This document shows, piece after piece, positions 16,036 through 23,861 of a DNA stretch of 31,487 nucleotides. The DNA is taken from contig CAVIAA010000025.1 in NCBI GenBank assembly GCA_963640685.1, positions 1-31,487 on the forward strand, given 5' to 3'. This DNA comes from SFEL01 sp963640685. GTDB lineage: Bacteria > Bacillota > Clostridia > Christensenellales > CAG-138. The notes beneath the pieces were generated by a model that saw only the letters and a list, made by a program, of their open reading frames with translations, did not search any database and was not told the DNA's origin. Position numbers and translations under genes: made by a program. How positions within the stretch are numbered: position 1 is the first letter of the stretch; the number at the start of each line of letters is the position of its first letter.

Positions 16036-16308
16036 ATGGAAATTATCATACTTGACGGCAAGAAAATGAACAGCTTTGACGGCACGCACGACTACCTTGC
16101 AAAGAGCCTTCGGCTGCCGCAATACTACGGGCGCAACCTCGATGCACTTTACGATTGCCTCGGCGAGAGCTTTTCGGACGATGCGATAATAATACTCATG
16201 AACGGCGGAGAAATGAAATCTGCTCTCGGCGCATATGGCGATAAGCTGTGCCGCGTGCTTGAGGACGCAATGGGTGAGTGCGGCTACACGTTTATAAACA
16301 GAGAGTGA
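16036..16308 (+). CDS. Barstar-family ribonuclease inhibitor
   Basis: This 90-residue cytosolic protein has the barstar core LPQYYGRNLDALYDCL. The residues that plug the barnase active site are kept: Y30, Y31, D36 and D40 (barstar Y29, Y30, D35, D39); W38 is replaced by Tyr. The start at ATG 16036 has AGGAG at 16024-16028, 7 bases away and overlapping the stop of the RNase gene; an earlier in-frame ATG at 15988 lies inside the RNase gene. It is the immunity partner of the preceding RNase. Confidence 0.93.
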   Translation: MEIIILDGKKMNSFDGTHDYLAKSLRLPQYYGRNLDALYDCLGESFSDDAIIILMNGGEMKSALGAYGDKLCRVLEDAMGECGYTFINRE

Positions 16309-16352
16309 ATTTGTCCCAAATGGGTACAATTATGTCATTGTCACCGACGATA

Positions 16353-16380
16353 TTGCCTTTGGCGCTGAGTACATTATAAT
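16353..16380 (+). promoter_or_regulatory. Promoter of the first two-component system
   Basis: TTGCCT (16353-16358) is separated by 16 bases from a perfect TATAAT (16375-16380), 56 bases before the response-regulator ATG. An imperfect dyad with CCCAAATGGG in its centre lies upstream at 16313-16329 and could be an operator. Confidence 0.65.
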
Positions 16381-16436
16381 TAAAATAGTTAACGCATGAT
16401 AAGGCGATTCAGCTATTTTGAACAGGAGATGACTGT

Positions 16437-17126
16437 ATGACAAACGGACAGCAGATATTGATATGCGACGATCAGCCGATGATACACGAGACCTTAGGCG
16501 TTTACCTTGAAAGCGAGGGCTTTGGCTACTGCTCTGCCTACGACGGTGAGCAGGCGCTCGAGCTGTTTGAAAGCAAGCAGCCGGATCTCGTAGTGCTGGA
16601 TCTTATGATGCCTAAAAAGAATGGCATCGAGGTCTGCCGGGAGATCAGGGCAGAGAGCCGCACCCCCATAATAATGCTTACGGCGAAGGGTGAAGAAATA
16701 GACCGAATACTCGGCCTTGAGCTCGGTGCGGACGATTACATAGTAAAGCCCTTTTCCGCAAGGGAGGTCGTGGCGCGCATAAAGGCTGTACTGAGAAGGT
16801 TTAATGCCGATTCTTCGGAGGGGTCGAATATCGTTCGCCATTCCGGCCTGGAGATAAATATGTCCAACTACGATGTGCGCATAAATGGCGCGAGCGTATC
16901 CTTTACCCCAAAGGAGGTTGAGATACTGTTCCTCCTCGCATCAAATCCCGGCAGGGTATTCGATCGCGAGCAGATACTTTCAAAGGTGTGGGGGTATGAC
17001 TTCTTCGGCGATACCCGTGCGGTTGATACGCAGATAAAGCGCATACGCCAAAAGCTACCGCAGGAGAATATCCAATGGAATATCAAGACGGTCTATGGCG
17101 TTGGGTACAAGTTCGAGGTGTGCTGA
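16437..17126 (+). CDS. OmpR/PhoB-family response regulator (first of tandem pair)
   Basis: The 229-residue regulator has an intact receiver (acidic residues D11-D12, phospho-acceptor D55 in VVLDLMMP, T82, K104 in IVKPF) and a C-terminal winged helix (about 130-229) with the typical RAVDTQIKRIRQKL recognition-helix region and the VYGVGYKFE wing. It likely binds direct repeats in promoters after phosphorylation by the next gene's kinase. AGGAGAT lies 6 bases before the ATG. Its receiver is strikingly similar to that of the regulator at 18921, including an almost identical run from the active-site threonine to the first linker residues. Confidence 0.95.
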   Translation: MTNGQQILICDDQPMIHETLGVYLESEGFGYCSAYDGEQALELFESKQPDLVVLDLMMPKKNGIEVCREIRAESRTPIIMLTAKGEEIDRILGLELGADDYIVKPFSAREVVARIKAVLRRFNADSSEGSNIVRHSGLEINMSNYDVRINGASVSFTPKEVEILFLLASNPGRVFDREQILSKVWGYDFFGDTRAVDTQIKRIRQKLPQENIQWNIKTVYGVGYKFEVC

Positions 17127-17130
17127 TAAA

Positions 17131-18867
17131 ATGTTCAGGGATACCATACTCAGGCGAATATTGCTGATAATATTCGTCTCGGTTCTGCTCAGCGCTCTGC
17201 TTACGGGTATAGTTTTCAACTATTCCGGCAGCAGGGTTTTTGGCAGCATTAAGGCGAGAGAGCTTGAACCACGGGCAGAATACCTTGCCTATACTACATC
17301 GGAGTATATACAGGGGCTCATCTCAAAGGAAAGCTACGAGCGATCGATCGGCAGGGGCTTTCAGGTGTGGGATGCCACGATGTATGCCTACAATTCAGAC
17401 GGCGACCTTTTTGCGTACCCCTCAAACGAGGGAACGACGGCAACGAGAAATGCGATAGCTGGCTACCTCGGTACGGTGCTTTCAGGCGAAAGCGTGTATT
17501 CACTCAGCGCGGATAACAGCGTAGGCGTCATAATGGGTGAACCGGTCGTGAGCCGTTTTGGCAACGTAATAGGCGCCGTGTTCCTCGTAAAGCCGCTGAA
17601 CGAGCTTAGAACCGCGATGGGCAGCCTTATGCTTGCGCTGTTTGTAAGTATGATAGTCTCCAGCCTCATAATGATACTTCCCGCATATTACGGCTCGCAC
17701 AGCATAGTTACTCCCATACGGCAGATGAACGTTACCGCAAACGCAATGGCCGGCGGAGATTTTACCGTAAGGGCGAGGGAAGAAGGCACCGAGGAGCTTG
17801 TGCAGCTTGGCCGGTCGCTGAATTATCTTTCAGCGGCGCTTTCGCGCACGATAAGCGACCTGACGCTGGAAAAGAACAGGCTGCATGCCGTGATCAACGG
17901 CATTGGCGAGGGGATAATCGCAATAGCTCCTACCGGTGAGATCATAAAGACCAACAGCGCTGCGCTTACGTTGCTCGGCGGAAGCGGAGACGATGACCTT
18001 ACCTCACTTCCCGCCTATGAAATGTGCCGTGAGGATGTGGAACGGGTGCTTTCCGGAGATGCCGTCTCGAGGGAAATAAAAATGCGTGACAGGACGCTGC
18101 GCATAGCCATCACCCCGCTCAACGAAGGGGAACGAAGCGAGGGCGCGGTGATGCTCATAAGGGATATCACCGAGGCCAGACGACTGGAGCAGACCCGCAC
18201 GGAATACGTTGCCAATGTTTCGCATGAACTCAGGACGCCGATAGCATCGATCCGCGGCCTTGCAGATGCACTGAACGACGGCCTGATAAAAAAGGACGAG
18301 GATAGGGCGAGGTATTACGGATATATACTGCGTGAATCCATGCGGCTGTCAAGGCTTATAGACGACCTGCTGGAGCTGAGCAGGCTGCAGTCCGGTTCGG
18401 TGGCTCTTAAAAAGCAGTTCATAAGCATGGACGAGCTGATAATGGACGTTGCTGACAGGTTCGCGGCTCAGGCAGCGGAAAAAGGCATGGAGCCGGAGCT
18501 GAACATCATTTCCTGTAAGGCATACACTAACCCGGATAGGGCAGAGCAGGTGCTGGTCGCGCTGACGGATAACGCCATAAAATACGGCAGCAGCGGCAAG
18601 CTCGTATTCTCCGTTCAGCAGCGGCAGGACAAAATTTACGTCAGCGTAAGCAACCCGGGCAGCATTGCGGATGAGGATATAGACCATGTATTCGAGCGGT
18701 TTTATAAGGCGGATAAGTCACACGCCGGTCAGGGTACCGGGCTGGGTCTTTCGATCGTAAAAGAGGTGCTCTCGCTCATGGACGAGGATATATGGGTGAA
18801 GAGCGAGGACGGAAGGGTCACTTTTACATTTACCCTGTCGACCGTGAAGCCGGATAAAGACAAATAG
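17131..18867 (+). CDS. Sensor histidine kinase with HAMP and PAS domains (first of tandem pair)
   Basis: The 578-residue kinase has two membrane segments (about 8-30 and 164-187) enclosing an extracytoplasmic sensor domain of about 130 residues, then a HAMP domain (about 190-245), a PAS-like domain (about 250-350), HisKA with H365 in NVSHELRTP and a HATPase domain with the N box ALTDNAIKYG and GQGTGLGLSIVKEV. The G1 region reads SNPGSI rather than DxGxGI; this N-x-G variant occurs in other kinases and need not mean loss of activity. The start at ATG 17131 is 4 bases after the regulator stop. The architecture is PhoR/WalK-like; the signal is unknown. Confidence 0.93.
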   Translation: MFRDTILRRILLIIFVSVLLSALLTGIVFNYSGSRVFGSIKARELEPRAEYLAYTTSEYIQGLISKESYERSIGRGFQVWDATMYAYNSDGDLFAYPSNEGTTATRNAIAGYLGTVLSGESVYSLSADNSVGVIMGEPVVSRFGNVIGAVFLVKPLNELRTAMGSLMLALFVSMIVSSLIMILPAYYGSHSIVTPIRQMNVTANAMAGGDFTVRAREEGTEELVQLGRSLNYLSAALSRTISDLTLEKNRLHAVINGIGEGIIAIAPTGEIIKTNSAALTLLGGSGDDDLTSLPAYEMCREDVERVLSGDAVSREIKMRDRTLRIAITPLNEGERSEGAVMLIRDITEARRLEQTRTEYVANVSHELRTPIASIRGLADALNDGLIKKDEDRARYYGYILRESMRLSRLIDDLLELSRLQSGSVALKKQFISMDELIMDVADRFAAQAAEKGMEPELNIISCKAYTNPDRAEQVLVALTDNAIKYGSSGKLVFSVQQRQDKIYVSVSNPGSIADEDIDHVFERFYKADKSHAGQGTGLGLSIVKEVLSLMDEDIWVKSEDGRVTFTFTLSTVKPDKDK

Positions 18868-18876
18868 CGATAGTTA

Positions 18877-18902
18877 TGTTATAATGACAGAGTCTTTATA
18901 AT
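18877..18902 (+). promoter_or_regulatory. Internal promoter for the second two-component system
   Basis: TGTTATAAT at 18877-18885 is a perfect extended -10, and a second TATAAT lies at 18897-18902, within the 53-base gap before the second regulator. This suggests the second pair can be transcribed separately from the first. Confidence 0.5.
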
Positions 18903-18920
18903 ACACCGGAGGTTTACATA

Positions 18921-19616
18921 ATGAGTGCGAATAAGATCCTTATTGCGGACGACGACAAGGTCGTACACGAGGCGTTGGGCATATATCTCAAGTCCGAGGG
19001 CTTTGATGTCGTGGATGTCTACGACGGGAAAGCGGCCGTTGAGGCGCTTGACAGCGATATTGCCCTGTGCGTGCTGGATATTATGATGCCGGAAATGACC
19101 GGGCTGGATGTGTGCAGGGAAATACGCAAGACCTCCCGCGTGCCGGTCATAATGCTTACGGCAAAGGGCGAGGAGATAGACCGCATACTCGGCCTTGAGC
19201 TTGGCGCTGATGACTATATCGTCAAGCCGTTCAGCCCGCGCGAGGTGGTAGCGAGAATAAAGGCGGTGCTGCGCCGAACGACCGAGCAGCAGCAATCGCA
19301 CGATGACGGCTGCGTGAACCATCAGGAGCTTTCGATAGACATAAAGAGCTACACCGTTACCCTGAGAGGCAAGAATATAATCTGCACCCCCAAGGAGATA
19401 GAGATACTTTATATGCTGGCATCCAACCCGGGTCAGGTGTTTACAAGGGAGCAGCTGCTCAACAGGGTCTGGGGGTATGACTTCGCGGGCGAAACGCGCA
19501 CTGTGGATACGCACATAAAGCGCATACGCGCAAAGCTGGATAATACCGGCCTAAACTGGAGCATAAAGACCATATACGGCGTAGGGTACAAGTTTGAGGT
19601 CGAGGACGGCAAGTAA
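18921..19616 (+). CDS. OmpR/PhoB-family response regulator (second of tandem pair)
   Basis: The 231-residue regulator has a complete receiver (D10-D11, D53 in CVLDIMMP, K102 in IVKPF) and a winged-helix DNA-binding domain with RTVDTHIKRIRAKL and IYGVGYKFE. The GGAGG Shine-Dalgarno precedes the ATG. It abuts its kinase, which starts on the base after this gene's stop. The close match to the regulator at 16437, particularly from LTAKGEEIDR to the linker, indicates an ancestral tandem duplication; the DNA-recognition part differs more. Confidence 0.95.
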   Translation: MSANKILIADDDKVVHEALGIYLKSEGFDVVDVYDGKAAVEALDSDIALCVLDIMMPEMTGLDVCREIRKTSRVPVIMLTAKGEEIDRILGLELGADDYIVKPFSPREVVARIKAVLRRTTEQQQSHDDGCVNHQELSIDIKSYTVTLRGKNIICTPKEIEILYMLASNPGQVFTREQLLNRVWGYDFAGETRTVDTHIKRIRAKLDNTGLNWSIKTIYGVGYKFEVEDGK

Positions 19617-21581
19617 ATGAAGAGCATATTCTTCCGCCGTCTGCTTATCGTTATGGTAATGGTGATGATGCTGACTACCATTGCCATGGCGCTCGGGTGT
19701 GCGATCGTCGGCACAAAAATATACGCAAGCATAACCTTGGATGAAATGATGCCCAAGGCCGTTACCGTAGCCGATCTCGTAAGAGAGCTCGGCTACGGCC
19801 ATATAAGCCGGGAGGCATTTTTGCGCATCGCAAAATCCTACGTTGGCGAATCTGAGGCGGTCACACTGGTTTTCAGCCCGAGCAAAGAGATAATACTCGC
19901 TTCAAATATCCCTGAGGGTGAAGACGGGGATGCGCTCTATTCTGCGCTTGCCGATACAATGGATTCAATACTTGCAGGCAGCACCGTAAAGAGCGAGTCC
20001 ATGCCCGCAAACGGCTTGGGCGACAACATTGCCGCAGGCGTGCCGATTGCGGACGACGACGGCAATATATACGGAGGCGTGCTGATACTTCAACCAACGC
20101 GCATAGTGGGCGAAAATATGCGCCCAATGCAGGTGCTCATATACACCGCGCTGCTTTCCGGCGTGATAATAATGCTGCTGCTGATGAGCTGGCGGTTCAG
20201 CATATATACCGATCCGCTGCATAAGATGTCCGAGGTGGCAATAGAAATGTCAAAGGGCAACTTTGACGTAAGGGCAAACGAAAAGGAGGACGGCGAGGTC
20301 GGCCTGCTTGCAAGAGCGCTCAATACCCTCTGCGAAAACCTTTCCGGGACCATATATCAGCTCAGGATGGAAAAAGGTCAGCTGGATGAGCTGCTCCAGA
20401 GCCTGTCAGACGGCGTTGCCGCTGTGGATGGCAGCGGTGAGCTCACCCACTACAACGCGGCGCTCATGCGAATGTTCGGCGTTGTGAACGTTGAAAAAAC
20501 CGAAGACCTGATAAAGGACCCGATGGTATGGAAGGCATTTCAGGAGGTGTTCCATACCGGCGAGTCTCAGGTCATTACCTATCCGATGTCCGGCGACAGG
20601 GTGCTTTGGATAAGCGTATCGCCCGTGAACACGGACGAGGGAGTGCGTACGGGCGTTGTCGGCCTCTTTAAGGATATGACCGAGACGGAACGCACGGAGC
20701 GTATGCGCCGCGAATACGTCGCGAATATATCACATGAGCTGCGCACCCCGCTTACAGCCGTCAGGGGGCTGCTGGAGCCGCTTGCGGACGGCATGGTAAA
20801 GAGCGAGGAGGACAGGCAGAGATACTACAAGATAATGCTGCATGAAGTGATGCGGCTTTCAAGGCTTATCACAGACATGCTGGAGCTGAGCAGGCTGCAG
20901 GCTGGCACTGAGTACATGGAGCTGACCCGCGTAAACCTCGAGGAGCTTATCGGCGATGTAGCCATGGGATATGCCTCAACGGCGCAGAGCAAGGGCATAA
21001 AGCTCGATGTGGACTGCGACCATACTGTGGATGGGCTTACTGACCCCGACAGGATAGAGCAGGTGCTGGTCATTCTTATAGACAACGCCATGCGCTATAC
21101 GCCTGACGGAGGTACGATAAAAATACGGCTGCGCTCGGGCGAAAGGCTGTTGATAAGCGTTGAGGACAACGGCTGCGGCATACCGGAAAAGGATCTGCCG
21201 CATATATTTGAAAGGTTCTATAAGGTCGATAAGTCCCGCGGAGAGGGCGGAACCGGCCTCGGCCTTTCCATAGCGAAGTACATAATGGAAAAGCTGGAGG
21301 AGAATATAACCGTTGCAAGCGAGCTTGGCAAAGGAACAGTATTTACGTTTACCGTAAAGAAGTATGTATCAAACGCCATAGAACTTGGCCCAGCGAAGGA
21401 ATCCCGCGGCGAAAAGGAAAAGAAAGAGAAGCCTGCCGAAAAGGTTCCGGGTGAGGATGGCGCCTACGATGCGGACTATGAAGTCGTTAACGCTCCAGGA
21501 GAAAAGAAACGCAAGCTGCCCGAGGTCAAGCTGAAGCCGCGAAAGCCCGCAAAGGAACAAAAGGGCCAAAAGGAGAAATGA
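19617..21581 (+). CDS. Sensor histidine kinase with HAMP and PAS domains and a charged C-terminal tail
   Basis: The 654-residue kinase has a Met-rich first membrane segment (about 10-32), an extracytoplasmic domain, a second membrane segment (about 172-195), HAMP, PAS, HisKA with H373 in NISHELRTP and a HATPase domain with canonical boxes (LIDNAMRYTPDGG, VEDNGCGIPEKDL, GGTGLGLSIAK). After the catalytic domain ends near residue 583, about 70 further residues rich in Lys, Glu and Pro form a disordered-looking tail not present in the first kinase. The 3' end holds the AGGAG ribosome-binding site for the following radical-SAM gene, so the two are likely co-expressed. Confidence 0.93.
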   Translation: MKSIFFRRLLIVMVMVMMLTTIAMALGCAIVGTKIYASITLDEMMPKAVTVADLVRELGYGHISREAFLRIAKSYVGESEAVTLVFSPSKEIILASNIPEGEDGDALYSALADTMDSILAGSTVKSESMPANGLGDNIAAGVPIADDDGNIYGGVLILQPTRIVGENMRPMQVLIYTALLSGVIIMLLLMSWRFSIYTDPLHKMSEVAIEMSKGNFDVRANEKEDGEVGLLARALNTLCENLSGTIYQLRMEKGQLDELLQSLSDGVAAVDGSGELTHYNAALMRMFGVVNVEKTEDLIKDPMVWKAFQEVFHTGESQVITYPMSGDRVLWISVSPVNTDEGVRTGVVGLFKDMTETERTERMRREYVANISHELRTPLTAVRGLLEPLADGMVKSEEDRQRYYKIMLHEVMRLSRLITDMLELSRLQAGTEYMELTRVNLEELIGDVAMGYASTAQSKGIKLDVDCDHTVDGLTDPDRIEQVLVILIDNAMRYTPDGGTIKIRLRSGERLLISVEDNGCGIPEKDLPHIFERFYKVDKSRGEGGTGLGLSIAKYIMEKLEENITVASELGKGTVFTFTVKKYVSNAIELGPAKESRGEKEKKEKPAEKVPGEDGAYDADYEVVNAPGEKKRKLPEVKLKPRKPAKEQKGQKEK

Positions 21582-21584
21582 TAA

Positions 21585-22469
21585 ATGGGCGAATGTTTGC
21601 TTTGCCCGCGAAAATGCGGCGTTGACAGAGAATGCAAAAGGGGCGCGTGCAACGCGCCCTATTTTCCGCACATCGCAAAGGCGGCGCTGCACATGTGGGA
21701 AGAGCCGTGCATAAGCGGCAAAAACGGCTCCGGTGCGATATTCTTTTGCGGCTGCAACCTCCGCTGCGTCTTTTGCCAAAATTACGAGATAAGCAGCGGC
21801 AGCGTAGGCGATATATACGATGACAGGGGCATAGCCGAGCTGATGCTCCGGCTTGAGGCAAAGGGGGCACACAATATCAACCTTGTTTCCCCGGCGCCGT
21901 TTTTGCCGGTCATTGCTGCTGCAATTGAAAGGGCAAGGCTCGGCGGGCTGAAGATACCGATAGTTTACAATACCAACAGCTATGAAACCGTCGATGCGCT
22001 AAAGAGGCTGAACGGTCTTGTCAATATTTACCTTCCCGACCTTAAATACGCAACGCCGCTAATTTCAAAAAAATATTCCGGTGCTGCCGATTATTTTGAA
22101 TACGCCGCGCCCGCCGTTGAGGAGATGTTCAAGCAGGTCGGGCTGCTGGAGACGGATGAGGACGGCATCGCAAAGCGCGGGGTGATAATACGCCACCTGG
22201 TTCTGCCGGGCTCGGTAGATGAAACAAGGCGGGTGCTGGACTACGTCGCAGCGAATTTTCCAAAGGAGATAAGTATTTCTCTTATGAGCCAGTATGTGCC
22301 CTGCCACATGGCCGAGCGCTACCCGCCCCTTGACAGGCGGCTGCTCAGGCGCGAATACCGGAGGGCAGTTGGATACTGCGCAGCGTTGGGTCTCGAAAAC
22401 GTGCTCATTCAGGAGATGACCTCAGCAAACAGCAAATTTACGCCTGTTTTTGACGGAAATTGCGGCTAA
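21585..22469 (+). CDS. Radical-SAM protein of the PflX/COG1313 type
   Basis: The 294-residue protein has the radical-SAM cluster motif C57-NLR-C61-VF-C64 followed by QNYEIS, and an N-terminal Cys-rich segment (C4, C7, C11, C17, C22) typical of the PflX/COG1313 group, annotated as pyruvate formate-lyase-activating-enzyme-like. The AdoMet-binding barrel segments NINLVSPAPFL and LPDLKYA are family features. The reaction of this group is not established, and no glycyl-radical enzyme is adjacent. It starts 4 bases after the kinase stop, with AGGAG inside the kinase gene. Confidence 0.85.
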   Translation: MGECLLCPRKCGVDRECKRGACNAPYFPHIAKAALHMWEEPCISGKNGSGAIFFCGCNLRCVFCQNYEISSGSVGDIYDDRGIAELMLRLEAKGAHNINLVSPAPFLPVIAAAIERARLGGLKIPIVYNTNSYETVDALKRLNGLVNIYLPDLKYATPLISKKYSGAADYFEYAAPAVEEMFKQVGLLETDEDGIAKRGVIIRHLVLPGSVDETRRVLDYVAANFPKEISISLMSQYVPCHMAERYPPLDRRLLRREYRRAVGYCAALGLENVLIQEMTSANSKFTPVFDGNCG

Positions 22470-22502
22470 ACTGTAAACTGTTTGTTTTTGAGAAAATTAC
22501 TG

Positions 22503-22534
22503 TTGCATAACGCAATATCTAGTGGTAGTATAAT
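22503..22534 (+). promoter_or_regulatory. Candidate promoter of the intergenic RNA
   Basis: A perfect TATAAT lies at 22529-22534. TTGCAT at 22503-22508 could be a -35 but is 20 bases away, which is long. The predicted start near 22541 falls 3 bases before the closing helix of the RNA, which supports this element. Confidence 0.45.
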
Positions 22535-22540
22535 AACCGT

Positions 22541-22716
22541 AAGGCAGATATGTTAGGCCGTCCGGGGTAAAACAGGATTTCTTCATTGTTTTTTCCTCCA
22601 AAAATACAAACCGAACTTATGTCTTATGATCCTCCCGCTAGGGGCGTTTGCGGGGCGATCGCGATCCGGACGGTGTATTTGCTTAGAGCTCTGAAGTGAT
22701 TCAGAGCTCTTTTTTT
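22541..22716 (+). ncRNA. Structured intergenic RNA with its own terminator; class not recognised
   Basis: The 5' and 3' ends pair in a closing helix: GCAGATA (22544-22550) with TATTTGC (22676-22682), and GCCGTCCGG (22557-22565) with CCGGACGGT (22666-22674). Inside, AGGAT (22574-22578) pairs with ATCCT (22629-22633), stacked directly on a hairpin of CCCGC (22634-22638) with GCGGG (22650-22654). The helix is separated by only two bases from a perfect terminator. This could be a leader (riboswitch-like attenuator) for the gene at 22756, since I see no other promoter between the terminator and that gene, or a free-standing RNA such as 6S RNA. I found none of the conserved cores of the common riboswitches that I can recall, nor the T-box, SRP or tmRNA hallmarks. 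No open reading frame explains the region. Confidence 0.55.
22685..22716 (+). terminator. Perfect terminator 39 bases upstream of the orphan binding-protein gene
   Basis: AGAGCTCTGAA (22685-22695) and TTCAGAGCTCT (22700-22710) form an 11-bp perfect stem with a GTGA loop, followed by a run of T. Confidence 0.93.
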
Positions 22717-22737
22717 GCCCGGCAGCAGCATAAATAT

Positions 22738-22754
22738 AGCTATGGAGGATAGCT
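22738..22754 (+). promoter_or_regulatory. Ribosome-binding site displayed in a hairpin loop
   Basis: AGCTAT (22738-22743) and ATAGCT (22749-22754) form a 6-bp stem whose 5-base loop is exactly GGAGG, the Shine-Dalgarno of the gene at 22756. It may affect ribosome access. Confidence 0.4.
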
Positions 22755-22755
22755 T

Positions 22756-23823
22756 ATGCGGAAACGGGATACCATGATATGCGCGGCGATGACGCTTTTC
22801 ATTGCGGCGTTTATGGCACTGACGCCCAATTATATCGCTTCGGGGCGTAAGCAGCTTACGCAAAGGCTGCGGGCGGAAAACACGGAGAGCTATCAGGGAA
22901 TAATACGCCTTTGGCACATCGTCGGCTTCAAGCCGAAAACGGGCAGCCTTTCAAGCTGGCTTGGCAGGGCGGCTTCGGCCGTTGAAAAAAGGCACCGCGG
23001 CGTATATTTTGAGGTCGAGGGCATGACCGCGGAGGAATACGAAGCCCGCCGCAAAAGAGGGGAAAGAGCGGACGTATATTCTTTCCCTTGCGGCTGGAAA
23101 CACCCCGAGGAGCTAAAGCCCCAGGAAACAGCACTGGAGAATATGCGCGGCAACCTTGCGGAAACAGGCCGCTTCAACGGTAGCTCGTATGCGGTGCCGT
23201 ATGCCGCTTCAAGCTATTTTCTTGCGGTCAATTCCCGCCTTATGCAGGAAAAGGGGCTGAATGCGGATACGCTGAAGGATGCTATACGTTCCGGAACTGT
23301 GAAAATATCAGGGGATGCAGTGGTTGCCTGCATCTACGGCGCCTCCCGCAGCCTTAGCAGCATTGAGGACTTCAAAAACGAAAAAGCAGTTGCCGCCTTT
23401 GTTGATGCGCGGGAAACCGGGGATATGGAACGCAGACTGCAGGAGGGTAAGGGCTTTCTTTTTGAATTGTATGACTGCACGAATTACACCGACCTCGTTC
23501 AGTACATAGGCGTGGACAGGGAAGCGGATGATACCATGGCAGGCTATATTAAAGAGCTCGTGGAATATGTGCTCGCTCCGGAAAGGCAAAGTAGCCTTTC
23601 GGAGCTTGGCCTGATGCCCGTAGCTGCCGAAAGCACCGTTTCGGATGCGAAAAAGTTGACCTTGGCCAGCGCAGATATAACGGCGCCGAGCTGCTTTCTT
23701 TACGGAACATACCGAGAGCAGCTGTACGAAAGCGCGGCGGCCGGCCTTTCCGGCAGCAAGGAAGCAAAAAAGGATATGGATTTACGCCTGAAGGAGCTTG
23801 TGCGAGGGGCGGCAATAAAGTAA
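22756..23823 (+). CDS. Orphan membrane-anchored extracellular solute-binding-like protein
   Basis: The 355-residue protein begins with one hydrophobic segment (about 8-28) and lacks a lipobox cysteine, so it is either secreted or anchored by this segment. The body resembles family-1 ABC solute-binding proteins: after the anchor, IIRLWHIVGFKP, then a helix and VEKRHRGVYFEVEGMTAEEY, then DVYSFPCGW, and a mid-region YAVPYAASSYFLAVN that matches the ligand-domain hinge in these proteins. No ABC permease or ATPase is adjacent, so the usual transport role is unsupported. A sensory or spore-related role is possible but not shown. It follows a terminator-bearing leader and precedes murB. Family assignment is moderate. 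Confidence 0.6.
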   Translation: MRKRDTMICAAMTLFIAAFMALTPNYIASGRKQLTQRLRAENTESYQGIIRLWHIVGFKPKTGSLSSWLGRAASAVEKRHRGVYFEVEGMTAEEYEARRKRGERADVYSFPCGWKHPEELKPQETALENMRGNLAETGRFNGSSYAVPYAASSYFLAVNSRLMQEKGLNADTLKDAIRSGTVKISGDAVVACIYGASRSLSSIEDFKNEKAVAAFVDARETGDMERRLQEGKGFLFELYDCTNYTDLVQYIGVDREADDTMAGYIKELVEYVLAPERQSSLSELGLMPVAAESTVSDAKKLTLASADITAPSCFLYGTYREQLYESAAAGLSGSKEAKKDMDLRLKELVRGAAIK

Positions 23824-23861
23824 AATATACTATGTATATTTGTGTACTACTGGAGGAAGGC

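Noticed and set aside
17131..18867. Loss of the G1 box Asp in the first kinase as a sign of inactivity
   Set aside because: The N-x-G type variant of this box is found in many functional kinases; the N box and GTGLGL box are intact.
22502..22516. TTGC/GCAA dyad near the promoter of the intergenic RNA
   Set aside because: Four-bp arms are too short to call an operator.
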